Shown one piece after another: positions 1 to 7,568 of a DNA stretch of 57,881 nt. This DNA is from Planctomycetaceae bacterium (GTDB taxonomy: Bacteria > Planctomycetota > Planctomycetia > Planctomycetales > Planctomycetaceae), in contig JAHBXV010000039.1 in assembly GCA_019636285.1 (NCBI GenBank), positions 1 through 57,881 of the forward strand, in the 5' to 3' direction. A program made the translations under genes and the position numbers. The notes beneath the pieces are model-generated. The model ran no database searches and had not been told where the DNA came from. It saw only the letters and a program-made list of their open reading frames with translations. The first letter of the stretch is position 1. Every line of letters begins with the position of its first letter.

Positions 1-45
1 TGGCATCGGGGATGTATGAAGTCATACGTCAGGCACAGCCACAAC

Positions 46-1191
46 CTACGCCTGATGCAACTCCCTCCAGACGCAGGCAAACCACATCAGGCCCGCCCGT
101 TCCTGGCCGATTGGGGAGAAGTGGCGGCGGGACATGTTGCCGCCGCGGTTTTCGCCGGCGAGGATGTCGGTGTCCGGACCGGGGGCGAAGCCGGGTTCGT
201 GCCAAAGCTGGTCGATCGCCGCGCGAATGCGGCCTTCTTCGACGGGCCTGTTATAAACGGTCGGGTGGAGCGTTGACTTGGCGAGCAGCCAGGGAGGTTC
301 GAACCCCCAGTCTTTCGCAAGGCTCGTGCGGATGGTCTTGAGGCGTTCGACATAAGTTTCCAGCGATGTCCCTTCGATGACGTCGCTTTCTCCCTGCTGC
401 CACAGCACCATTCGTGCGGGACCTCCTTTGAGTCCGCCGTCACGGAAGCGCTGATAGAGGGCTTCCCCCGGCATCCACTGTCGGCTGGCGGTTCCGCCGA
501 CTGCGACGTTGATGAGCCCCAGCGGCACGCGCAGCAGCGGTTGCAAGGCGTTCGCGAACGGTGGCCAGATCGTCCCGCCGGTGTCGACATGGGGAAACGG
601 ATCGTTCGCGGTCCGCCATTCACCCGTCACGAAATCAAAGAGCGTCGTCCGTTCGAGCGGGTCGTCGATCTTGAGATGCGCGTCGTTGGCGCCGGCCGCG
701 TACGACTGCCCGGAGATCAGGATCACTTCACCGACGCCGAATCGGTCGACGGTTGCCTTGCCGATCGTGCCGCTGTCACTCCGCGTCTCAAGTTCCAATC
801 GATACCAGCCCCCGGCCGGTACGGTCATTTTGTGCTCGAACGGACCAGGTTGTTCGATGGAACCAAGCTCGGTCCAGTCGACCCCGTGACCGGTGCAGCC
901 CTCCGCGAGCACGGTGCGTGCCCACAGTCGGATCGGAATGGTTCCCGACCACGTTCCGCGAAAGGTGACGACGGCCTGCCCCAGTTCCGGCCCGCCGGGG
1001 TTATGGTCGTGTGCGTTCGCGGCGACATAGCCCTGCCGTTGAATCACCTGTCCGCTGACTGGTGACTGGATTGTGAGTTCCGTCTGGCGAACCGCGGCCA
1101 TTCCCGTCAGGGCGACGGCACCCACGGCAACCGACTGGCAGAACTCGCGACGCGAGACGGGACTGGACGATTCAACAGGGAGACTGCTCAT
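46..1191 (-). CDS. Sialate O-acetylesterase-like (SASA/DUF303) exported protein
   Basis: 381 residues. Residues 10-35 carry a Tat-type signal (SRREFCQS followed by an Ala/Gly/Val-rich stretch), so the product is probably exported. Family marks are SGQSYAAG (the Ser nucleophile block, normally GQSN), GLINVAVGGT, WQQGESDV, and near the C-terminus HFSPIGQ, which would supply the catalytic His. Known members remove O-acetyl groups from sialic acids or other glycans. The ATG overlaps the TGA of the upstream nagA-like gene by 4 bp, so the two are translationally coupled. This suggests release and use of acetylated amino sugars. The Asn-to-Tyr change in the GQSN block is unusual. The substrate cannot be read from sequence; a general SGNH carbohydrate esterase is the alternative. 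Confidence 0.8.
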   Translation of the reverse strand: MSSLPVESSSPVSRREFCQSVAVGAVALTGMAAVRQTELTIQSPVSGQVIQRQGYVAANAHDHNPGGPELGQAVVTFRGTWSGTIPIRLWARTVLAEGCTGHGVDWTELGSIEQPGPFEHKMTVPAGGWYRLELETRSDSGTIGKATVDRFGVGEVILISGQSYAAGANDAHLKIDDPLERTTLFDFVTGEWRTANDPFPHVDTGGTIWPPFANALQPLLRVPLGLINVAVGGTASRQWMPGEALYQRFRDGGLKGGPARMVLWQQGESDVIEGTSLETYVERLKTIRTSLAKDWGFEPPWLLAKSTLHPTVYNRPVEEGRIRAAIDQLWHEPGFAPGPDTDILAGENRGGNMSRRHFSPIGQERAGLMWFACVWRELHQA

Positions 1192-2432
1192 ACAGGAGAC
1201 ACTCCAGAAGATGTGGATCGCGGCTGCCGTTTCGAAGAACTCGGGACAAGATGTCCCGACTGATAAACCTGACGAACCTGCAATCGCGACGACCAGACGA
1301 CGAGGTCCGCTCGTTTTCCGATGGCGATGCTTCCAACGTCCTGGTCGACTCCCGCGCGCTCGGCGGGAGTTAGACTCGCCATGCGAAACAAGTCTGGCAA
1401 CGGGGCGTCAGTCGCGCGGTGCATGTGGCGCACCATGCGATCCATGCCGGCGACGGAACTGGCGAGTGCCGATCCATCGGGAACCCGGCCGACATCGCCA
1501 TCGCTGACGAACCACGAACCGTCGGATTCGGGTCCAAAGCGATACTGCCCCGGCGGCATGTCGACAGCCCGGCTGGCATCGGTTACCAGGCACAGCCGTG
1601 CTGGCCCCTTCATGCGGTAGGCGAAGTTCAACAGCTCCGGCGACAGATGGCAGCCATCGGCGATTACTTCGGTGCTCATTTCGGGTTCGAGCAGCACGAA
1701 CTGCTCCATGCCGGCCTGCATGGGAGTACCGCATCGCGCGCGGAGCGAATCGACAGAGCTCATCACGCACCAGAAATGGTCGACGTGCCTGAGCCCCGCG
1801 CGGAAGCCGGCCGCCATTTCCTGATAGGTGCTGTTGGAATGACCGCAGGTGACCAGGCACCCCGCTCGTTTCGCGAGTCGATAGAACTGTGTCGCCCCAG
1901 GCAACTCGGCCGCGCAGGTGGCAATGCGGACCAGCCCCGTGTCGAAGTAAGCACGATACTCGGCGGGATCGGGCGGACGGCAACCGTCGAGGGCATGGCA
2001 GCCGACTTTGTCCGGAGCGAAGTAAGGACCATACAAATGAATTCCGGCGATGCGCGCTTCGTCCGAGCCGGGATGGTCCATCACTTCGCGGCAGGCGACG
2101 AACATCGCCCGCAGTTGCTCGGGCGAACCGGTCGTCGTTGTGGGAAAGATCGTCGTCGTGCCGTGCCGCAGATGGGTTCGGCAAACGGTACGCACGGCGT
2201 CGGCAGTGCCGTCCATGAAGTCGCCGCCACCGCCCCCATGGACGTGGATGTCGACCAGACCAGGCGTGAGCAGCGAGTTTTTGACATCAATGACCTGTAT
2301 CGACCGTGGCAATCGCCCCCGGTCGGCTTCGATCGCCGCAATTCGGCCGTTTTCAACGATCAGGCGGCGATCATCCACGATCCGATCGCTTAGAACCAGA
2401 CGTCCGGCACGAAAACAGATGGTCGAAGACAT
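1188..2432 (-). CDS. nagA: N-acetylglucosamine-6-phosphate deacetylase-like amidohydrolase
   Basis: 414 residues from the ATG at 2432. The frame stays open to 2630 but there it would run into the LacI gene, and only the 2432 start gives the normal NagA N-terminus. Seen: DIHVHGGGG (61-69), CGHSNST with His198, HVDHFW with His219, ADGCHLSPEL, and LVTDAS with the catalytic Asp285. In the family this cytosolic enzyme makes glucosamine-6-phosphate and acetate. Oddity: the block that normally reads HLEGP is HLYGP here, so the metal-binding Glu is Tyr134. The DNA at 2031-2033 (TAT on the minus strand) confirms it. The gene lies 58 bp after the LacI gene and overlaps the esterase gene by 4 bp, forming an apparent operon. 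The family is clear; activity on GlcNAc-6-P is less certain. Confidence 0.85.
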   Translation of the reverse strand: MSSTICFRAGRLVLSDRIVDDRRLIVENGRIAAIEADRGRLPRSIQVIDVKNSLLTPGLVDIHVHGGGGGDFMDGTADAVRTVCRTHLRHGTTTIFPTTTTGSPEQLRAMFVACREVMDHPGSDEARIAGIHLYGPYFAPDKVGCHALDGCRPPDPAEYRAYFDTGLVRIATCAAELPGATQFYRLAKRAGCLVTCGHSNSTYQEMAAGFRAGLRHVDHFWCVMSSVDSLRARCGTPMQAGMEQFVLLEPEMSTEVIADGCHLSPELLNFAYRMKGPARLCLVTDASRAVDMPPGQYRFGPESDGSWFVSDGDVGRVPDGSALASSVAGMDRMVRHMHRATDAPLPDLFRMASLTPAERAGVDQDVGSIAIGKRADLVVWSSRLQVRQVYQSGHLVPSSSKRQPRSTSSGVSPV

Positions 2433-2490
2433 GGGTGCCGCCGATAATTGCCTGTTGCCGTGCCGCCCGCGCCAAACGTGCCGTGATGCA

Positions 2491-3522
2491 TCAACTCGAT
2501 TCGCGAATTCGCAGCTCCGTGGGGACTTCGCGACGTCCCGGAACGGGAGTGTCGAGGGCATTGAGATAGCCGAATGCTTCGTCGAGTAACTGCGGGAGTT
2601 GCAACGAGACCGAGGTAATTGGCGGGTCATAGTTGCCGGCGAATTGTAGATCGCCCCAGCCGACGAACGACAGATCCTCGGGGATCCGCAATCCCTGGCG
2701 ACGTGCCGCGCGCATCAGGCCAACCGCCGTGAAGTCGGTATCACAAATGATCGAATCGGCGTTTCGTTCTTCGATAAGCTGCGTCAACAATTCGTCGAAC
2801 CATGGCCGATGAGCGGGGTTGGAAATGCTCCAGCCGAGCGTGGCGTAGACAACTCGCGACGAGTCGAAAGGGATGTCGTGCCATTCCCCCGCGCTCGTCA
2901 TGGCCCTGAGCCGACGGCGAATGTCGATCCCCTCTTCGCGCTCGCTGACAAATATTGGTCGAGACCTTCCGCGGCGGGCGAGATGTTCCATCGTCTGCGC
3001 GGCGGCGGTTTCGGGATTGCTGACCACGGAGGCAATCTCCGGGTCTTCCAGATCCCCCACGAGCGTGACGGAACGGGGGACGCCGCGGAAGAGGCGGCGC
3101 ACCTCGGGCCATTGGTCTTCGTTTTCAAAGGCCACGTAAATCAGGCCGTCGATCCATTGCGCGTTCAGATCGAAAATCAACTGCTCGAGCGGTTCCAGGG
3201 AATCCTGCGCGGTGGCGGAGAGGACGCGACAGCCGTGCTCCTCGGCACAGACATGCAACCAGGCCAGGAGTTGCTGGCGGAGAAAGTTCGACCAGTTCCG
3301 CGAAACAATGGCGACAATTCCGCTGGGCTTACCGGCAAGTTGCTGAGCCGCGCGGTTCGGGCGGTAGCCCATTTCCGTGGCGAGCCGTCGAATCTTCGCG
3401 GCGGTTTCGCTGGAGACCCGGATCCTCCCCTGGCCGGTTCCCATGAGGACTGCGGAGACCGACATTCGTGAGACACCGGCCGCGACGGCAATGTCGATCA
3501 TCCGTGGGGGAGACTTGCGCAC
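2491..3522 (-). CDS. LacI-family transcriptional regulator
   Basis: 343 residues from a GTG preceded by AGGAAG. Residues 8-60 form the LacI helix-turn-helix (MIDIAVAAGVSRMSVSAVL, then VSSETAAKIRRLATEMGYRPN with the hinge after it). The rest is a periplasmic-binding-protein-like sensor domain, ending with the usual dimer-core block (ICDTDFTAVGLMRAARRQGL, then SFVGWGD). Members bind palindromic operators and release them on sugar binding. It is first in line before the nagA-like and esterase genes, so it most likely controls them in response to an amino sugar or derivative. I did not find a convincing operator palindrome in the 58-bp gap before nagA. Confidence 0.9.
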   Translation of the reverse strand: MRKSPPRMIDIAVAAGVSRMSVSAVLMGTGQGRIRVSSETAAKIRRLATEMGYRPNRAAQQLAGKPSGIVAIVSRNWSNFLRQQLLAWLHVCAEEHGCRVLSATAQDSLEPLEQLIFDLNAQWIDGLIYVAFENEDQWPEVRRLFRGVPRSVTLVGDLEDPEIASVVSNPETAAAQTMEHLARRGRSRPIFVSEREEGIDIRRRLRAMTSAGEWHDIPFDSSRVVYATLGWSISNPAHRPWFDELLTQLIEERNADSIICDTDFTAVGLMRAARRQGLRIPEDLSFVGWGDLQFAGNYDPPITSVSLQLPQLLDEAFGYLNALDTPVPGRREVPTELRIRESS

Positions 3523-3581
3523 GGAACTTCCTTACTCGAAATGCCCGGGACGGTCCGTTCGTTGGGCAGGAACAAGAGTGG

Positions 3582-6203
3582 TCAATCGTGACGAGGCTGC
3601 AACAGCGGGGTCTGCCGGGCGGACTGGGCGGCGGCGGCGGCCTGAACCTGGGCTCGAACCAGCGGGTACAATTCATCGGCGGTCACATGCAGATCGCGAT
3701 CGGCATCGGCGGCGCCTTGGAATCCTCGGGCGACGGCCAGCCCGAAGAGGCCCGCGCGGGTCTTGGGATCGACGAGGCTGGTTTCGTCGTCGCCGCAGGC
3801 CAGCAGCACGCTAGCTTTGCGGAAGGGCGGGTCGAGCTTGGCCAGAACCTCGCGTCCCGAAACCTGCCGACGGGCGTCTCGTCCGCGAATGTTCGGTGTA
3901 ATGTCCAACAGCACCAGTTGATCGTTCGAGGGCGAGTCGTTCAGGTGCCGAGCAAGTTCCGCGAGTGCCAGTCCGGTGCGGGCCGGGTTTTCCAGGTCGA
4001 AATCGCGCGGCGCGAGATAGACCTGTCCCTGGTCGTCGGAGTAGGCATGACCGGAAATGCTGATCACGATCTGCGTGCCGGGGTTCGCATTGGCGCAGAC
4101 ATCTTTGATTTCGGTTTGCCACTGGGCAAGGGAGGCGTCGAGCAGCATGCGGCCGCGCCGTTCGGAGATGGCATAACGCTTGGTCATGGCGGCGAAAATC
4201 GCGCGGGCATCCTCGATGGCCGAGGGGACCGGCGACAGGGACGAATCCTGGTAGGACTGCGTCCCGAGCACGAGCGCCCAGCGATCGGTCTGCGGCGGCC
4301 GCCGCGCGTCGATCGTCGTGGCCCGCAGAACATCTCCTTCGCGGCGATAGGCGATGCGAACCTGGTCGAAACGCCGCAGATCCACCGGTTGGATCGGCTC
4401 AAGCGAGAGCGTCAATTCGGCCGCGTCGTCGATAACAATCTTCCGCAACTCCCCGCTGGCGAGCGAGACGGAAATGGTGTTGGCCGAATCGTCGAGCGCT
4501 GCGATTACGCCATCGAGATTCTCCTGCCGCGTGGCAGCCACTTCGTGCAGTTCGGTGTCGTGCCGAGCCGAGATCCGATCTCCGGGCTTCAAGTCGGCGA
4601 CCCCGCCGCTCGTGGGAGTCCCGTTAATGGTCACTTTGCAGTCGGCGGCCGCTGGCAGCTTGATGAGCGAGACGTTGGCCGACTGGCTCAGTTCGATCGC
4701 CAGCTCTCCGGTAGCGGGCAGAAAAGCCTGCACGTAGCCGACCAGCGTCACGGGGCGCTTCGCCGACAGCGTTTCGACGATGCGTCCTTTGCGGCCGTTT
4801 GGCTCGGCGAGATGGGTCAACTCGACGACGTCGCCGGTTTGCAGGTCGCGCAGGGGAACAGACTGGCGATTGAGCCGTAACTCGACCGATTCCGGAACGC
4901 GCAGCGGCAGGTCGTCACGCAGGTTTCCATCGGTCAACCCGACCACCAGTCGTTTTTCAGCAAGTTCCAGACTGCGCACGATGCCCGTATTGGAGACCGG
5001 ACGATCGGCGATAATTCCATGCACTTGCGTCGGGTCGGTGGCGTCGAGTTCGATCACCACATGGTCGCCCGGCTGAAGCTCCCGGAGCAGAATGTTTTCC
5101 TTCCGATTCAGCAGATAGATGTTCTGCCGGCGCCCGAGGCCGAGTTCTTCGAGCGCCCCCGTATCGACATCGCGGACCACGAGGCGGTTAGTTTCGGGGA
5201 GAACTTCGCGAACAATGCCGAGCGACTTCTTGCCAGCGGCCGTCGCTGTCTGTTTTGGAGTGCTTGGCCAGAACAGGATGGCCGCACTCATGAGGAGCGA
5301 CACCCCCAGCGCGCCGCCGGCAATCCAGAGTCGCCGGGGATCGGAACCGGGTTGAGTGGGCTCTTCGGCTCCGCCCACCAGCTTCAGGTCGACATTCAGA
5401 TCCGAAAGGGCCTCATCCGCGGTACGGTATCGCTTCGCCGGGTCTTTCGCGGTCAACCGGCCGATGGCCTTCTGCAGATCGTCCGGAACATCCTTGAGCA
5501 CGCGGGAGATTTCGGGAAGCTGCCGGTCGGCTGCGGCGTGCCACATCATCCACGCCATCTGCGGATTGCGACCGAAGGCATTGAGGCCCGGAAACAATTC
5601 GTCGAACCGGTTGCCGCACATCAGCTCGTAGGCGCTGAACCCCAGCGAGTAGAGGTCGCTTTGCGGTCCGACATCGCCGAAATCGTCCGAGACGACCTCC
5701 GGGGCCATGTACTTGGTTGAGCCTTTAATCAGACTCCCCGATTCGTCGCTGGCTCGCCGCGCCAGGCCAAAGTCTCCCAGTTTGACCCGCTTTCGCTGGT
5801 CGAGCATCAGGTTGCCGGGTTTCACGTCCCCGTGGATGATTCCCTGTGCGTGCAGGTACTTGAGGGCACGCAGACCGTGAACCAGCATGGCGCGCAACGC
5901 CCGGAGATCCATGGGTCGACCCTGCATGCGGTCGGCAAGGTTCCCCGTCATCAATTCCATCACCAGCCAGCCCTTTTCGCGAACGATGTCATAGATCGTC
6001 ACGATGTTGGGGTGGTGCAGCGATGCCAGAAGCTGCGCTTCCTGCCAATACCGCGCGAGCCGCCGCGGGTCGGCGAGGTATTCGTCGTGCAACTGCTTGA
6101 TGGCGACTTCGCGACCCAGTTCTTTATCGCGAGCGCGATAGACCGCGGCAAAGCTCCCCGAACCGAGTTTTTCGAGAAGTTCGTAACGGTTGCTGGAAGA
6201 CAC
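3582..6203 (-). CDS. Ser/Thr kinase - four beta-repeats - caspase-like pseudoenzyme fusion
   Basis: 873 residues from a GTG at 6203 with GAGG upstream; a TTG at 6239 would add 12 residues. Domains: kinase (about 6-270; glycine loop GSGSFAAVY, Lys36 in VAIK, HGDVKPGN with catalytic Asp126, DFG Asp144, APE), one membrane helix (about 293-313), four tandem beta-rich modules of 70-85 residues (about 328-637), and a caspase-fold domain (about 640-873). The caspase part has the ALVLGTQSY strand, SGHA with His719, and LLDITPN where LDxC is expected, so the catalytic Cys is Thr769. The kinase looks active but non-RD (HGD for HRD); the protease site looks dead. The FHA gene lies just upstream on the same strand. 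This suggests a membrane-anchored signalling protein whose caspase fold acts as a binding domain. Confidence 0.85.
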   Translation of the reverse strand: MSSSNRYELLEKLGSGSFAAVYRARDKELGREVAIKQLHDEYLADPRRLARYWQEAQLLASLHHPNIVTIYDIVREKGWLVMELMTGNLADRMQGRPMDLRALRAMLVHGLRALKYLHAQGIIHGDVKPGNLMLDQRKRVKLGDFGLARRASDESGSLIKGSTKYMAPEVVSDDFGDVGPQSDLYSLGFSAYELMCGNRFDELFPGLNAFGRNPQMAWMMWHAAADRQLPEISRVLKDVPDDLQKAIGRLTAKDPAKRYRTADEALSDLNVDLKLVGGAEEPTQPGSDPRRLWIAGGALGVSLLMSAAILFWPSTPKQTATAAGKKSLGIVREVLPETNRLVVRDVDTGALEELGLGRRQNIYLLNRKENILLRELQPGDHVVIELDATDPTQVHGIIADRPVSNTGIVRSLELAEKRLVVGLTDGNLRDDLPLRVPESVELRLNRQSVPLRDLQTGDVVELTHLAEPNGRKGRIVETLSAKRPVTLVGYVQAFLPATGELAIELSQSANVSLIKLPAAADCKVTINGTPTSGGVADLKPGDRISARHDTELHEVAATRQENLDGVIAALDDSANTISVSLASGELRKIVIDDAAELTLSLEPIQPVDLRRFDQVRIAYRREGDVLRATTIDARRPPQTDRWALVLGTQSYQDSSLSPVPSAIEDARAIFAAMTKRYAISERRGRMLLDASLAQWQTEIKDVCANANPGTQIVISISGHAYSDDQGQVYLAPRDFDLENPARTGLALAELARHLNDSPSNDQLVLLDITPNIRGRDARRQVSGREVLAKLDPPFRKASVLLACGDDETSLVDPKTRAGLFGLAVARGFQGAADADRDLHVTADELYPLVRAQVQAAAAAQSARQTPLLQPRHD

Positions 6204-6281
6204 GGCGGCCTCGAAGTGTCGGAGATCAAGAGGGTGCAAACTCAGTGATGGGAGCTAGTGCTTAATCATGGCTGTATCTTC

Positions 6282-6359
6282 GTGTGCCATTGGCTCTGCC
6301 AGTGCGCCTTGAATTGAGTGCCTCTAATAAAGAGGCACTGGCGAAGCCAGTGACACACG
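6282..6359. repeat. REPIN, family 1 copy A
   Basis: Two inverted arms, GTGTGCCATTGGC...GCCAGTGC and GCACTGGC...GCCAGTGACACAC, flank a spacer of about 28 nt. Each arm is itself a hairpin. The spacer holds a further perfect hairpin (AGTGCCTCT / AGAGGCACT around TAATAA). It starts 32 nt past the stop of the FHA gene, between two co-directional genes. Confidence 0.85.
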
Positions 6360-6391
6360 ATCGAGAAACCGTGACAAAGCATGGATCGCAT

Positions 6392-7318
6392 TCACTCCAG
6401 CAGGGTGGCGAGCAGTTTTCGCAGCCGTTCGTCGTCTTCGACATGCCCGGTCAATCCGGTGAATCGATTGAGATCTTCGGAGTTCAGCATTTTGAGCACG
6501 CGCTGGTAGGCGGCCCGCTCGGCTTTGCGGTCGCCGCGCGAGTGGGCGAGCCCCGCCTCCCGCAGGACTCGCTGCCACGGCTTGAGTTCCTTGCCCGGTT
6601 CGCCCAGGAAGTCGCGAAAGACGGTGGCCCGGGCATCCGACACCGTCGATGCAGAGACCGTTGTTCCATCGGATTCAAGGACCAACAGCAGCAGCGATGA
6701 CAGTACGCTGAATCCGAGAACTCCATACAGAACGGCCGGATTTCCCTGTTTTTTCGCGGCACCCCGCATGCGGGCGACGGTACGGTCCTGCTCGGCAAGT
6801 TGCAGATTCGGCAGATGTCCGTCTTCGCCCAGCCGGACCAGTGTTTCGCCGCTGCCTTCGGTAATGAACTTCGCGGTCTGCCGGGTTGCCTTACGGCTTT
6901 TCCCGCCAGCCGGCGCGGCCTTGGCGCGAATCCGCTGAAAATCGTCGACGGTCGATTTCCCGGGATCGATCGGGGCATCGCTCGGCTTGGGGACGGCAGC
7001 CGCGGCGGCTGACGAGAAGTGTAGCCGCACCGACGGGGAAACCGCGAGTACCGCTTGCGAGGGCAGCCAGACCCATTGATTACCGGGGACGGGTTGGCCG
7101 TCCATCACCAGGAGGTTGTCGTCCGGAGCGTGAATGGCATAGCGGCCGCCGCGCTGCACGATGGTCGCGTGCAAATCCAGAATGGCGGCATCGTCGATGA
7201 CCAGATTGCAATCGGCGTTTCGTCCAATGGTCAGCACGTCGCCGTCAAATGCCGTCACCTGCCCGCGACCGGGACCGGTGGCGATGGTGATCTGGGCGGC
7301 GGCTGTTGCTGATGCCAT
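6392..7318 (-). CDS. FHA-domain membrane protein
   Basis: 308 residues. An N-terminal forkhead-associated domain (about 8-105) shows LTIGRNADCNLVIDD with Arg33 and His50 in DLHATI. A basic linker follows (about 125-150), then one membrane helix (about 198-216, VLYGVLGFSVLSSLLLLVL) and a C-terminal helical segment of about 90 residues. FHA domains bind phosphothreonine peptides. Here the conserved Ser three residues before the His is Leu47 and the next Arg is Asp48, so phosphate contacts may be weakened. The gene precedes the kinase/caspase-like gene on the same strand, with only a repeat element between, so the two are probably co-expressed and may interact at the membrane. Confidence 0.82.
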   Translation of the reverse strand: MASATAAAQITIATGPGRGQVTAFDGDVLTIGRNADCNLVIDDAAILDLHATIVQRGGRYAIHAPDDNLLVMDGQPVPGNQWVWLPSQAVLAVSPSVRLHFSSAAAAAVPKPSDAPIDPGKSTVDDFQRIRAKAAPAGGKSRKATRQTAKFITEGSGETLVRLGEDGHLPNLQLAEQDRTVARMRGAAKKQGNPAVLYGVLGFSVLSSLLLLVLESDGTTVSASTVSDARATVFRDFLGEPGKELKPWQRVLREAGLAHSRGDRKAERAAYQRVLKMLNSEDLNRFTGLTGHVEDDERLRKLLATLLE

Positions 7319-7568
7319 GGATGGTTTGCCAGCGCGATGTCAAAACGTCTTATTTGGGAAGCGGTCTCGGGCAAGCGGAATCGGCCCCGGCGGACGAATC
7401 CGTTTATTCTGGCGGAGACATCAGGAATTGACCATGATGAAAAACTGATCGGTTTGCGGGACGGGAAAGATTCCTCCGGCCTCCGTCGTGGTGCCGCCAA
7501 GAATTCCGACCTTCGCCGCAGCCGATTCTTCGACGCTGCCTCTGAGTTGGATCAACGGGACGGACAGT

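Noticed and set aside
3468-4880. 470-residue open frame on the plus strand antisense to the kinase/caspase gene
   Set aside because: High-GC third-position shadow: no domain, and the minus-strand frame has clear kinase and caspase motifs.
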